From: Gemmatimonadota bacterium
GTDB taxonomy: Bacteria > Latescibacterota > UBA2968 > UBA8231
Direction of reading: 5' to 3'
Length of the DNA: 46,805 nt
NCBI GenBank assembly: GCA_028875345.1
Contig: JAPPEG010000130.1
Location: 1-46,805, forward strand
Shown here piece by piece: positions 8,261 through 16,121 of this stretch (its first letter is position 1; every line of letters begins with the position of its first letter). The translations under genes and the position numbers were made by a program. Under the pieces are notes generated by a model that was not told the origin of the DNA, did not search any database, and worked only from the letters and a program-made list of their open reading frames with translations.

Positions 8261-8995
8261 TTAACGCTCCCGGTCGATTTTGGCGACCCACGCATCGACG
8301 ACGGCCGCGATCATGGCTTGGCCGTGCTCGGCGTTGGCCGTGTAGCTGTTTTTGGTTTCGTCTTGCTGGCAGTACCAAGGCGGGTCGTCGCCGAGGCGGT
8401 CTTGCTCCACGAATTCGGGGCGCGCGGCGAGCAGGAAGGAGGTTTCGTTGTATCCGGCGTGATCGCCCCCGGCCGGAGGACTCGATTCCGGGAGGATCAT
8501 GGGCTGCACTTCGATGTGCCCGCCCCAAGAGCCAACCCGGGCCAGCGCGTCGCGGTCGCCCCACCAGCCGCGTGGGTGTCCCTCGGCGAGCACCTTCTCA
8601 ACCGCCAATTCGGCCGCGGCCTTGCTGAAGGCCAAGGCGAGGGGGCCGCCCATGCCTTGGTGCATGATAATGACGTAGGTCTTGCGGAAGCCCATTTCGA
8701 TAAAGTTGCGCAGGATGCTCTTGGCCAAGCCGCCAAAGGCGTCGTAGTCCGGGTCGATGGTCCCGTCGGCTGGGCCGCCGAGGGCATAGCCGGTGGGGCC
8801 GTAATCAAAAGACGGGGCAATGACGCAAGGGGTGCGTGCAATCACGCGGTCGCAGATCTCCTCGACGATGAGGGTGTCGTGGCCGATGGCCATGTGCGGG
8901 CCGTGGGTTTCGATGCAGCCGGCCGGCACGAGCAGGGGATGCCCTTGGGCCACTGCATCGGTGAGTTGGTAGGGACGCAGATGCTTGAGGTACAT
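8261..8995 (-). CDS. creatininase-family amidohydrolase
   Basis: A 244-residue protein of the creatininase/MftE fold, a metal-dependent amidohydrolase family. The signature 'GCIETHGPHMAIGHDTL' gives the Glu, His and Asp metal ligands. Also seen are 'IMHQGMGGPLA', where the family has N-G-H-G-G, and 'AGYNETSFLLAARPEF' with a ligand Glu. The Asn-to-His and His-to-Gln changes in the NGHGG block set it apart from true creatininase, so the substrate is open (lactam, formamide or peptide). Start ATG 8995 is chosen because AAGGAA lies ~8 nt upstream and because the promoter at 9030-9057 would start transcription downstream of the two longer alternatives (9031 and 9052). First gene of the operon to the SelA-like gene. 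Confidence 0.85.
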   Translation of the reverse strand: MYLKHLRPYQLTDAVAQGHPLLVPAGCIETHGPHMAIGHDTLIVEEICDRVIARTPCVIAPSFDYGPTGYALGGPADGTIDPDYDAFGGLAKSILRNFIEMGFRKTYVIIMHQGMGGPLALAFSKAAAELAVEKVLAEGHPRGWWGDRDALARVGSWGGHIEVQPMILPESSPPAGGDHAGYNETSFLLAARPEFVEQDRLGDDPPWYCQQDETKNSYTANAEHGQAMIAAVVDAWVAKIDRER

Positions 8996-9029
8996 GGAGA
9001 AGTTCCTTGTTGTCTCTGTGGAATTGGAC

Positions 9030-9057
9030 ATAATATAGGCTAGGAAGAGCACGTCAA
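9030..9057 (-). promoter_or_regulatory. sigma70-like promoter for the creatininase-tsaC-sppA-SelA-like operon
   Basis: On the minus strand, a -35 box TTGACG (9057-9052) is followed by 16 nt and a -10 box TATTAT (9035-9030), 5 of 6 matches to each consensus. The expected start of transcription is near 9022-9024, about 27 nt upstream of the creatininase ATG. The selB start lies just 16 nt beyond the -35 box, so the two transcription units share a 77-nt divergent region. Confidence 0.6.
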
Positions 9058-9072
9058 CAGGACATTGAGCAG

Positions 9073-10974
9073 ATGGCGCACACTGTTATTGGCACGGCCG
9101 GGCACATTGACCACGGCAAGACTCTGTTGGTCAAGGCGTTGACCGGCATGGATACCGACCAAGCCCCAGAAGAGCGGGCGCGGGGGATTACCATTGAACT
9201 CGGCTTTGCCTTTTTGGGGGATCAAGCCACGATCATCGACGTGCCCGGGCACGAGCGCTTCGTCAAGACCATGGTAGCCGGTGTCAGCACCATTGACGTG
9301 GCCATGCTGGTCATTGCCGCGGACGACGGGGTGATGCCGCAGTCGCGGGAGCATCTCGACGTGCTGCGGCTTTTGGGGGTCGAGCGCGGGGTGGTGGTAA
9401 TCAACAAGGCCGACTTGGTGGAAGAGGAGTGGTTGGGCTTGGTGGGGGAAGAGGTGCGGGAGTTTGTACGCGGGAGTTTTTTGGCGCGGGCCGAGATCTT
9501 TTGCGTCTCCGCGCTCAGCGGCGCGGGCATTGACCCGCTGCGGCAGCGGCTGTTGGCCATGGTCGAGGACACTGCAGCCAAGCGCACGGACGCGCCGTTC
9601 CGCCTGCCCGTAGATCGGGCTTTTGGGGTCAAGGGCTTTGGCCTCGTCTGCACGGGCACGGTGCAGGCTGGGGCCTTGGCCGAGGGCGACCGGGTGGAGA
9701 TTGCTCCCGAAGGTCGGGGGGCGCGCGTGCGCCGCTTACAACAGCACGGCGCGACGGTACAAGAGGTGCGGGCCGGCGACCGCGCCGCGATCAATTTGGC
9801 GGGCGTGGAACAAGGCCAAATCGAGCGCGGACACTCGCTGGTCGCGCCTGGATTTTTCCGCCCCACGCAGATGTTGGACGCCGAGGTGCAGCTCCTCGCG
9901 TCAAGCCCTATGACCATAGCGTCGCGCACCCGCGTGCGCCTGCACTTGGGGACGCGGGAGATTATGGCGCGGGTCGTGCTTCCCGGTGGCAAGCCCTTGA
10001 CGCCTGGGCAGGAGAGTTTTGCGCAACTTCGCCTAGAAGCTCCCGTAATTGCGGCGTGGGGCGACCGCTTTGTGCTGCGCCGGTACTCGCCGGCGCTGAC
10101 CATTGGCGGCGGCCGCGTGCTCAACCCGCACCCGGCCAAGCACCGGCGCTTTGAGCCAGCGTTGCTCGCGCATTTGCAGGCGTTGGCCCATGCTGACCTG
10201 CCCGAAGTCGTCGAGAACTGGCTCCGCTACGCGGACGACCGGCTCAAGAGCCAGCAGATGCTGGCCGGTGAGCTGGGCATTGGCGTGGAGCGGTTGGCGG
10301 GCTTGACGGATGAGATTGTAGAGGATGGCCGCGCCGTACGCGTGGTGTCGGAGGGGCTACCGCACGTTTTGCATTTGGACGTGTGCGATCACTGGGGCGC
10401 GCAGATCGAGGCTGCGCTGGCGAGCTTTCACCGCGCCCAGCCGCTCAAGCTCGGATTGCCGCGCGAGGAACTACGCAATTTGAGCGCGCGCTACATCCAG
10501 CCCGAGTTGTTCGACTGTGTGTTGCGCTACTTGGAGGAAGCGGGGCGGGTCGCGCTAGACGGGGCTGTGGTGCGGGCCGCGTCGCACAGCATTTGCTTCA
10601 CCCCGGAGCAAGAGGTGCTAAGAGCGGCTGTGGAGGCGCGGCTCAACACCACGGATTTTGCCAACTTGCCGACGGTGGCTGAGTTGGCCCAAGCCCTCGA
10701 CGTCCCGCAGCCGCAGGTGACGGATATGATCCAAGCGCTGCAAGCACTGGGGATGGTGGTCGCGTTGGAGGGGGGCTTGCTGATCCATGGCGAGGCTCTC
10801 GCCCGTGCGCGGACGCTGCTGAGTGATTCTCTCAAGCGCGACGGCGAGATTACAGTGGCCGAATTCCGCACGCTGATCGGCAGTAACCGCAAATGCGCCA
10901 TGGCACTTTTGGGGCATTTCGACGCTGAGGGCCTGACGACGCGGCAGGGAGATGTGCGGATTTTGGTGGGCTGA
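9073..10974 (+). CDS. selB: selenocysteine-specific translation elongation factor SelB
   Basis: A 633-residue EF-Tu-like GTPase that delivers Sec-tRNA to in-frame UGA codons next to a SECIS hairpin. G1 is 'GHIDHGKT' (residues 10-17), whose Ile and His are typical of SelB. G2 is in '[11 protein letters not shown]', G3 is 'DVPGHERF' (about 56-63), G4 is 'NKAD' (111-114), and 'SALSGAG' matches G5. EF-Tu-like beta domains follow to ~residue 340, with '[13 protein letters not shown]' at the domain 2 entry. The remaining ~290 residues are helical winged-helix repeats that bind SECIS RNA, and the length fits the E. coli protein. ATG 9073 has AGGA about 10 nt upstream. No selC, selD or bona fide selA is visible in the window; the organism presumably encodes them elsewhere. 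The next gene follows after 23 nt. Confidence 0.95.
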   Translation: MAHTVIGTAGHIDHGKTLLVKALTGMDTDQAPEERARGITIELGFAFLGDQATIIDVPGHERFVKTMVAGVSTIDVAMLVIAADDGVMPQSREHLDVLRLLGVERGVVVINKADLVEEEWLGLVGEEVREFVRGSFLARAEIFCVSALSGAGIDPLRQRLLAMVEDTAAKRTDAPFRLPVDRAFGVKGFGLVCTGTVQAGALAEGDRVEIAPEGRGARVRRLQQHGATVQEVRAGDRAAINLAGVEQGQIERGHSLVAPGFFRPTQMLDAEVQLLASSPMTIASRTRVRLHLGTREIMARVVLPGGKPLTPGQESFAQLRLEAPVIAAWGDRFVLRRYSPALTIGGGRVLNPHPAKHRRFEPALLAHLQALAHADLPEVVENWLRYADDRLKSQQMLAGELGIGVERLAGLTDEIVEDGRAVRVVSEGLPHVLHLDVCDHWGAQIEAALASFHRAQPLKLGLPREELRNLSARYIQPELFDCVLRYLEEAGRVALDGAVVRAASHSICFTPEQEVLRAAVEARLNTTDFANLPTVAELAQALDVPQPQVTDMIQALQALGMVVALEGGLLIHGEALARARTLLSDSLKRDGEITVAEFRTLIGSNRKCAMALLGHFDAEGLTTRQGDVRILVG

Positions 10975-10997
10975 TATTTATCACTCGGGGATAAGCT

Positions 10998-13403
10998 GTG
11001 GCTTCAAGTATTATTTGGTTAGACGACCCTGCAAGCGGCAAGAGGGGATTGGTAGGCGGTAAAGCGGCTAACCTCAACCAGCTACATAACGGCGGACGTG
11101 TTCCGCCCGGGTTTTGTATCACCACCAGTGCCACGGCGAGAGTGGTGCCGGTGCAAAGTGGCGAAGCATCGCTGCCTCCCGACCTTTATGCGGAGATCGA
11201 AACCGCGTACGCGGAACTGGGCGCTCGCTGCGGAACTCCCGAGCCGGCGGTGGCGATCCGATCCTCGGCTGCGGCGGAGGACGGTGCGATTAATTCCTTT
11301 GCCGGCCAATATCAGACCCTATTGAACGTCGTGGGCGTGGATGCCGTGGCTGCGGCGGTAGTCGAGTGCGTGGAGGCGGCCTATCGGCCCCATGCCGCCG
11401 CCTACCGCAAGCGCTCAGGGGCCGGTGCGGACGAGGTAAATCTCGCCATTCTCGTGCAGGAGTTTGTCGCTGCGGACGCTTCGGCGGTCGCGTTTACCGC
11501 CAATCCGGTTACTAACGACACAAGCGAGATCGTCATCAACGCATATTGGGGATTGGGAGAAGGGCTGGTCGATGGCAGTTCGGTTCCCGATACGTACACC
11601 GTGGACAAACGGGAATTGCGGATCAAGACGCGGAGCGTGGCCAAGAAAGAGCGGATGTGCGCTGCCGGGTCCACTGGCGTGACCGAAATAGACGTGCCAG
11701 CAGATAACCAGTCGCGGTCAACTTTAACCGACGAACAAGTCGGCGAGATCTGCAGCAGCGCGGTCAATCTGGAGGCCCGGATGGGGTGGCCCGTTGACTT
11801 GGAATGCGCTTTTAAGGATGGAAAGCTGTATTTGCTCCAGTGCCGCCCGGTGACAACCCTCGCGCAAGATGGACGAGCTTGGTCGGTGCAATGGGACGAT
11901 CCCAAAGATGCTGTATTGACTTGGCGCAGGGGAAGTCTGGAAACGCCGCTCGATCAGTCGTTTGAATGGTATTGGATGCAGGGTTGGGCGAAGGCGCGGC
12001 GAGAGACGGGCAGCGGTACGTTACCTATGCGGATCTATGTGAACGGCTACGCATACGAGGCGGAAAAACCCTTCAGAATCGGCAACCGCAAGGCGCAAGA
12101 GGACGCCCGCAAAAAAACGGAACGCGAGATACCTGAACTCTGGAAAAGTGAATGGCTACCCGGGCTCAAGCGGAAGCGGGCTTATTTCCGCAGCTTGGAC
12201 CTGTCGGCGCTGTCCAACGACGAGTTGGCCAGCGTGCTGGTCGAAGCACTGCCTTGGTATTGCGAATGCGCGAGAATGCACGCGCATCTAGGCGGGACCG
12301 CGGTCGAGGCCGTTGGGCACTTGGTGGAGTGGTATCGCAAACGGTTCCCCGACGCCGCGGAAAGCGAACCCTACCGATTGGTGCAGGGGCAGTCAAATTT
12401 GAGCGTTGAGAAAGGGCACCTCCTGTGGCAGTTGCAACAGCACCTTACTCCCGCCAACGAAGAGCTTCTAAGGGCCGCCTTACAGTCGCGCAAGAAGCAA
12501 GGCAGATGGGACGGGCTTGAGGGATCCTTCAAAGAGATTTTCGACCAGTATTTAGAAACCTATTGGAAAGACTCGCCGGAATTTCTCGCCTCCTTGGTCC
12601 TCAAATACGCCGAGCAGGGCGTGGAAGATCCATACGTAAAATTGCACCAATTAGCGGCAGAGCGGGAGCAATTTACCGAGCATGTGCGTTCGCTGCTGAA
12701 AAAGCAGGAACGCAAGGTTTTCGAGGAGCTTTTGCAGGTGGCTCTGGCCAATTATCCGCTGACTGAAGACCACAACTACTGGGTCGATGGGATCGCCGCG
12801 CATTACATATTTCCGCTGTTCGATGAACTGGGCCGCCGAATGATCAAAGGCGGTATCCTCAAGAAGAAGCGGAGCGAGATCAAATACCTAGAACTGAACG
12901 AAATTATCCTCTGGGGATTCGGCGTGCGTCAGCCGTTGCGCGCGCGGGTCGTCGAACGCCAACGAGAATTTGATCGACGGTTGAAACTATCGCCGCCAGA
13001 ATTCCTCGGTGCTTGCGAGGAGCCGATGGTCGGAGAGGATGATTACTTGTTTTGGGGTCCCTCGACCCCACTTGAGGCACCAAAGGGAGAAGTGCGTGGA
13101 GTCGGGGCTTCGCCGGGGATTGTCAGGGGGCGTGCGCGCGTGGCCGTGAATCTGGACAAGGCATTGGCACTACAGCCGGGAGAAGTATTGGTCTGTAGTA
13201 CGACTGATCCCCATTGGACGCCGCTTTTCGCCGTTGGGGCGGGATTGGTAAGCGACAGGGGTGGGGCGTTGTGCCATGGGGCAGTCGTCGCCCGAGAATA
13301 TGGATTGCCGGCGGTGGTGGGAACTCTGATTGGGACCAAGAAGATTAGAACCGGTCAGTTGATCGAAGTCGATGGTCAAAGCGGGGTGATAAGGCTGTTG
13401 TGA
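10998..13403 (+). CDS. PEP-synthase-like/rifampicin-phosphotransferase-like dikinase
   Basis: An 801-residue three-domain phosphotransferase. Residues ~5-290 are a PPDK-type ATP-binding domain: 'GLVGGKAANL', 'AVAIRSSAAAEDG' with 'SFAGQY', 'YWGLGEGLVDG' and 'PVDLECAFKDGKLYLLQCRPVT'. Residues ~290-690 are a Trp/Tyr- and charge-rich helical module. Residues ~695-801 are the swivelling phosphohistidine domain with 'GVGASPGIVRGRARV' and 'GGALCHGAVVAREYGLPAVVG', the His being the phospho-carrier. It lacks the C-terminal PEP/pyruvate barrel of PEP synthase, matching the order seen in rifampicin phosphotransferases, where the middle domain binds the acceptor. The acceptor here is unknown. Start is GTG 10998 with GGGGA upstream; the ATG-less start is unproven. 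The 3' end of this gene recurs at 14556 and 18506. Confidence 0.85.
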   Translation: MASSIIWLDDPASGKRGLVGGKAANLNQLHNGGRVPPGFCITTSATARVVPVQSGEASLPPDLYAEIETAYAELGARCGTPEPAVAIRSSAAAEDGAINSFAGQYQTLLNVVGVDAVAAAVVECVEAAYRPHAAAYRKRSGAGADEVNLAILVQEFVAADASAVAFTANPVTNDTSEIVINAYWGLGEGLVDGSSVPDTYTVDKRELRIKTRSVAKKERMCAAGSTGVTEIDVPADNQSRSTLTDEQVGEICSSAVNLEARMGWPVDLECAFKDGKLYLLQCRPVTTLAQDGRAWSVQWDDPKDAVLTWRRGSLETPLDQSFEWYWMQGWAKARRETGSGTLPMRIYVNGYAYEAEKPFRIGNRKAQEDARKKTEREIPELWKSEWLPGLKRKRAYFRSLDLSALSNDELASVLVEALPWYCECARMHAHLGGTAVEAVGHLVEWYRKRFPDAAESEPYRLVQGQSNLSVEKGHLLWQLQQHLTPANEELLRAALQSRKKQGRWDGLEGSFKEIFDQYLETYWKDSPEFLASLVLKYAEQGVEDPYVKLHQLAAEREQFTEHVRSLLKKQERKVFEELLQVALANYPLTEDHNYWVDGIAAHYIFPLFDELGRRMIKGGILKKKRSEIKYLELNEIILWGFGVRQPLRARVVERQREFDRRLKLSPPEFLGACEEPMVGEDDYLFWGPSTPLEAPKGEVRGVGASPGIVRGRARVAVNLDKALALQPGEVLVCSTTDPHWTPLFAVGAGLVSDRGGALCHGAVVAREYGLPAVVGTLIGTKKIRTGQLIEVDGQSGVIRLL

Positions 13404-13509
13404 CGTAAGGCCCGCAGGAATTGAGCGAGGCATTGGCGTAACGGGTATCGTCAGTAGTCGTGTCTCGGAGCGAGATGATCTAACTTTTTGCTTCTGGTGG
13501 GCTTGTATA
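13371..13509 (+). repeat. direct repeat copy 1: junction of phosphotransferase and GNAT 3' ends
   Basis: This ~139-nt segment holds the last 11 codons of the phosphotransferase gene, the short convergent spacer and, on the other strand, the last ~9 codons of the GNAT gene ('TSPPEAKS' then stop). A close copy lies at 14556-14698 and the phosphotransferase part recurs at 18506-18577, all in the same orientation. The spacer contains a small hairpin, TCTCG-GAG-CGAGA, at 13463-13475. Confidence 0.85.
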
Positions 13510-13941
13510 GATTTGCCTATTCCCATTCACAATCGAAAAATGATGACTTGCGATATTAAATCCCTCGCGCAAATAGAACCTATGTGCAGAAAAATTCTGA
13601 ACGCTTGAATCCAAATGGATCTGCTCACAGTCATTTTTTTGTGCATAGGATTTAAGCCAATCTAGCATGACTTTGCCTAGGCCCGAAGAACGTCGGTGTT
13701 CATTTGTGATCAGATCTTCAATGTACATGTGTTTTCCCCAAGCCAATCGGGTCTCAATTACAAACCCCGCTGCACAAATCGCCTGACCATCATCCTTGAT
13801 ATAAGCAACGGTGTAACCTCTCTTTTGCTGAGCCTTAATCTGAGAGATTATAGTGCGTAGATCATAGCTAGTTCTGAGCTGGATCAACAAACTACCAACT
13901 ATTTCTAAATCTGCATCTACTTCAGCAATCCTAATTTCCAT
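13480..13941 (-). CDS. GNAT-family N-acetyltransferase
   Basis: A 153-residue acetyl-CoA-dependent transferase. The acetyl-CoA pyrophosphate loop is 'RRSSGLGKVMLDWL' (about residues 82-95), preceded by strand 'HMYIEDLITNEH' and followed by 'IHLDSSVQNFSAHRFYLREGF', the usual motif B. The acceptor, protein N-terminus or small molecule, cannot be predicted. Base composition is clearly more AT-rich than the flanking genes, which with the repeat structure suggests acquisition. Its final codons lie inside direct repeat copy 1 and are preserved as a fossil in copy 2. It converges on the phosphotransferase gene with 76 nt between stops. Confidence 0.88.
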   Translation of the reverse strand: MEIRIAEVDADLEIVGSLLIQLRTSYDLRTIISQIKAQQKRGYTVAYIKDDGQAICAAGFVIETRLAWGKHMYIEDLITNEHRRSSGLGKVMLDWLKSYAQKNDCEQIHLDSSVQNFSAHRFYLREGFNIASHHFSIVNGNRQIYTSPPEAKS

Positions 13942-14106
13942 CTACAGGGGCCTTAATTTTTGGAGACTATGCCTCTCGGTTGTGATTAGAAGTGGGCGTC
14001 CCCAAGGTGTCCTTTCATCTCAAATTTTAGAGGTGCTCATCAAGGAACTTTTTGGAAAAAGATCATCCAACACATCGCGAATCATACCAGCGCCTTCCGT
14101 TCTGAT

Positions 14107-14517
14107 TTATTCCGGGGTAAAAGTTACTTCAAGCTTGATACCATCGGGGTCGAAGAAGAACGTCGCGTAATATCCCTCGCCGTACTCTGGACAGTCGATT
14201 GGCGGGTCTTCGACATTCACATACTCTAGATTTTTGATCACCTCATCGTAGATCCGTTCAACTTCTGCTCGTGAGTCCACGGAAAAGGCGAGATGGTGCA
14301 GCCCAGGCTTTTCCCTCTCGTGTCGGCCTGCTTCTATAGTGCGGCCGATCAGCAGGACCGTCCCGTCTTTCTCAAATCGCAATCTGTCGATCTCGCCCTT
14401 CCCTGTCAGCCGTGGGGGCAATCCTCGGAATCCAAGTCCTTCTAGCAAGGGTGAGTAGAATCTCGTCGAAGTATCTAGATCGGAGACTGATAACCGAATG
14501 TGGTGGATAGCTGCCAT
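14107..14517 (-). CDS. VOC-superfamily (glyoxalase/dioxygenase-like) protein
   Basis: A 136-residue protein built of two beta-alpha-beta-beta-beta modules of the vicinal oxygen chelate fold. 'AAIHHIRLSVSDL' supplies the first metal-binding His, 'GLHHLAFSVDS' the second module's His, and 'YYATFFFDPDGIKLEVTF' the closing Glu. This pattern fits glyoxalase I, extradiol-dioxygenase-like and antibiotic-resistance members, so the reaction is open. ATG 14517 has a very good AAGGAG site. It lies between repeat copies 1 and 2, in AT-richer sequence. The 165 nt after it, up to the GNAT start, hold only a doubtful 21-codon frame. Confidence 0.87.
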   Translation of the reverse strand: MAAIHHIRLSVSDLDTSTRFYSPLLEGLGFRGLPPRLTGKGEIDRLRFEKDGTVLLIGRTIEAGRHEREKPGLHHLAFSVDSRAEVERIYDEVIKNLEYVNVEDPPIDCPEYGEGYYATFFFDPDGIKLEVTFTPE

Positions 14518-14555
14518 CTCTTCTTCTCCTTCGGTGTTTAGGTAGATACCTGAGT

Positions 14556-14588
14556 GATGGCCAAAGCGGGGTGATAAGGCTGTTGTGA
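14556..14588 (+). pseudogene. fossil 3' end of a phosphotransferase paralog
   Basis: Ten codons encoding DGQSGVIRLL and a stop match the C-terminus of the gene ending at 13403, differing by a silent GGT-to-GGC change. Nothing of the rest of that gene remains upstream, where the VOC gene's ribosome site lies. The retained reading frame argues for descent from a working gene copy. Confidence 0.65.
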
Positions 14589-14668
14589 TGTAAAGCCCGC
14601 AGGAATTGAGCGAGGCACTGGCATAACGGGTATCGTCAGTAGTCGTGTTTCGGAGCGAGCGAGCTGAG

Positions 14669-14697
14669 CTAACTTTTCGCTTCTGGTGGACTTGTAC
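14669..14697 (-). pseudogene. fossil 3' end of a GNAT paralog
   Basis: On the minus strand the codons for TSPPEAKS plus TAG are kept exactly, with only silent third-position changes (AGC/AGT, GCA/GCG) relative to the GNAT gene ending at 13480. The body of the gene is missing; the SnoaL-like gene's stop lies 7 nt away. Confidence 0.6.
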
Positions 14698-14703
14698 AGG
14701 CCC

Positions 14704-15138
14704 CTATTTGGAGGGTGTTATATCGGGGAAGAAGGCACCTACAATCTTCCACTCGCCCTTGATACGGCCCGTGAACCACACGTTTTGGCAATCGTCCCAT
14801 CGAGAGTATATCTGACCGGTATCCGAACGCCAGCGCCCCGATTCCCGCACTACAGATATGGCCATATTGCCGCGAACATCCGTCTGCAATATTTGCTGTT
14901 CCTGCTCGTAGTTAACGTCCTCGGGCATGCGCGTCTCTCCCCATTCCTGCATCTCGCTCTGTACCAAGAATAGGTGCGGTACCCAGTCCGTAGGGTCGGT
15001 CGATCCACACCCGAACCAGCGAAAATAAGTCTCGTCATGGCACGAGCGGACCGCATCCCAATCTTTTTCCCTGTGGGCCTGCTGGTAGCGGTTCAGTAGG
15101 CGGTGGATCGCTTCGATATCGGCTCTGTCTCTATCCAT
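14704..15138 (-). CDS. SnoaL/NTF2-like protein (DUF4440/SnoaL-like fold)
   Basis: A 144-residue protein starting 'MDRDRADIEAIHRLLNRY', the typical first helix of SnoaL-like cone-shaped folds. It continues with 'KDWDAVRSCHDETYFRWFG' and a beta-sheet part ('ISVVRESGRWRSDTGQIYS', 'CQNVWFTGRIKGEWKIVGAF'). The fold hosts polyketide cyclases, isomerases and dehydratases and also non-catalytic binding proteins, so no reaction is assigned. AAGGAGG lies ~12 nt before ATG 15138, a rather long spacing. It is 17 nt downstream of the sigma-partner gene and may share its transcript. It ends directly against repeat copy 2. Confidence 0.72.
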   Translation of the reverse strand: MDRDRADIEAIHRLLNRYQQAHREKDWDAVRSCHDETYFRWFGCGSTDPTDWVPHLFLVQSEMQEWGETRMPEDVNYEQEQQILQTDVRGNMAISVVRESGRWRSDTGQIYSRWDDCQNVWFTGRIKGEWKIVGAFFPDITPSK

Positions 15139-15155
15139 GTCGTCCTACAGCCTCC

Positions 15156-15533
15156 TTAGACAGCGTCTATGGTAAACGTATAGCCCACGCCGACCGGCAC
15201 TTCGCGTTCATCGACCTCGCGCACTATGGACTTGATTTCTTTCGATTCGGCTATTGACGGAATCGGCTGACTGTCCCGCGCCAGTGCCGAGGTAGGTACG
15301 ACGACCGAGCAATCGCCGATGGACACGACGGCGATAGAGCATCCCAGCCCGTTTTGCAACTCTTCAACCCGGCCGGCGAAGGCTTTCAGCAAAGCTCTCC
15401 GGCGCTCCTGGTCCGGCTCGCTTTGCAATAGCCGTGCCAGCGTCTTTGCGGCAAGGTCTTCCGGCATAGCAGGGTCGTATGCCGATAGTAGTTGTGATAG
15501 TTGATCTTCGGCGTGGGGTTTCTCGGGTTCCAT
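15156..15533 (-). CDS. small protein encoded with an ECF sigma factor (possible regulator)
   Basis: A 125-residue protein starting MEPEKPHAEDQLSQLL, 5 nt after the sigma-factor stop. The first ~70 residues are helical and charged; the rest is beta-like ('CSIAVVSIGDCSVVVPTSAL'). Position suggests an anti-sigma or co-regulator, but there is no transmembrane segment and no zinc-binding HxxxCxxC motif as in classical anti-sigma factors. I do not recognise a family. A longer in-frame start at 15620 would lie inside the sigma gene and is rejected. Confidence 0.62.
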   Translation of the reverse strand: MEPEKPHAEDQLSQLLSAYDPAMPEDLAAKTLARLLQSEPDQERRRALLKAFAGRVEELQNGLGCSIAVVSIGDCSVVVPTSALARDSQPIPSIAESKEIKSIVREVDEREVPVGVGYTFTIDAV

Positions 15534-15538
15534 AGCGC

Positions 15539-16093
15539 TCACCCAATCAAATCGGACAGGCTTGCCCGCAGTTGCTGGCGGGCTGCGTGTAGGCGCCAGC
15601 GCACAGCGCCGACTGAACAACCCACTGTTGCGGCGATCTCTTCATAGGAGAGTCCGTGGTATTCGCGCAAAACCACGACCAAGCGCCGTTCGTCGTCAAG
15701 AGCCGCAAGCGCTGTGCGGATTCTGCTCGCCAACTCGACGGTCCGCGCCGATCCCATATCCGCGAGTTGAAGGTCGAGATCAATGTCGCGTTCGATCGAC
15801 AGGTGGTGCCGGTGCTGGCGATACTTGTGGTAGTCGCGGCATAAATTGCTGGCAATGGCCCAGAACCACGAGCGGAAACGCGTCGGATCATCGAGGTTGT
15901 GGAGGGACTCATAGACGCGCACGAAGGTTTCTTGTGCCAGATCTTCTGCATCGGCTCTCCGGCCCGTCATGCGACAGAAAAACAAAAAAACTCCATTTTG
16001 GTAGCGGGTGACCAAATTGGCAAAGGCGGCCATATCGCCCTCGGCAAAACGCCGTACCAAGTCCCCATCTGTAGGATCGTATTCGTCTCCCAT
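15539..16093 (-). CDS. ECF-type RNA polymerase sigma factor
   Basis: A 184-residue extracytoplasmic-function sigma factor. Region 2 covers residues ~12-95 ('AFANLVTRYQNGVFLFFCRM', 'DAEDLAQETFVRVYESL', 'RFRSWFWAIASNLCRDYHKY'), which binds core polymerase and the -10 element. Region 4 covers ~125-180 ('ALDDERRLVVVLREYHGLS', then 'EEIAATVGCSVGAVRWRLHAA'), a helix-turn-helix for the -35 element. There is no region 1 or 3. ATG 16093 has AAAGG 5 nt upstream. It follows the MFS/DUF5916 chimera by 28 nt and precedes the small partner gene, so all three are likely co-transcribed; the sigma may control that outer-membrane protein or itself. Confidence 0.93.
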   Translation of the reverse strand: MGDEYDPTDGDLVRRFAEGDMAAFANLVTRYQNGVFLFFCRMTGRRADAEDLAQETFVRVYESLHNLDDPTRFRSWFWAIASNLCRDYHKYRQHRHHLSIERDIDLDLQLADMGSARTVELASRIRTALAALDDERRLVVVLREYHGLSYEEIAATVGCSVGAVRWRLHAARQQLRASLSDLIG

Positions 16094-16121
16094 GTTGCCT
16101 TTGCATCCATTCTCGCACCGC

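Larger units (their letters stand above)
14556..14698 (+). repeat. direct repeat copy 2 (tail of phosphotransferase plus tail of GNAT)
   Basis: About 143 nt closely matching 13371-13509, with a ~4-nt insertion near 14658. It begins inside a phosphotransferase tail (DGQSGVIRLL then TGA at 14586-14588) and ends inside a GNAT tail on the minus strand (TSPPEAKS then TAG at 14671-14669). It fills most of the spacer between the SnoaL-like and VOC genes. Confidence 0.85.

Noticed and set aside
8259-8564. Long N-terminal extension of the tsaC-like gene
   Set aside because: It overlaps the creatininase gene, is Arg/Pro-rich as expected of a shadow frame, and the start at 8258 has a good ribosome site.
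13404-13509. Repeat units near single small genes as an integron cassette array (attC sites)
   Set aside because: The repeats lack paired core sites of the RYYYAAC/GTTRRRY kind in a foldable arrangement, contain coding tails of two genes, and no integrase is present.
14020-14085. A 21-codon minus-strand frame (MIRDVLDDLFPKSS) after the VOC gene
   Set aside because: Ribosome site is distant, no family is recognisable, and it is within chance expectation for AT-rich sequence.
13982-14170. A plus-strand 62-codon frame between GNAT and VOC
   Set aside because: It runs into the VOC gene antisense, has no ribosome site and low-complexity composition.
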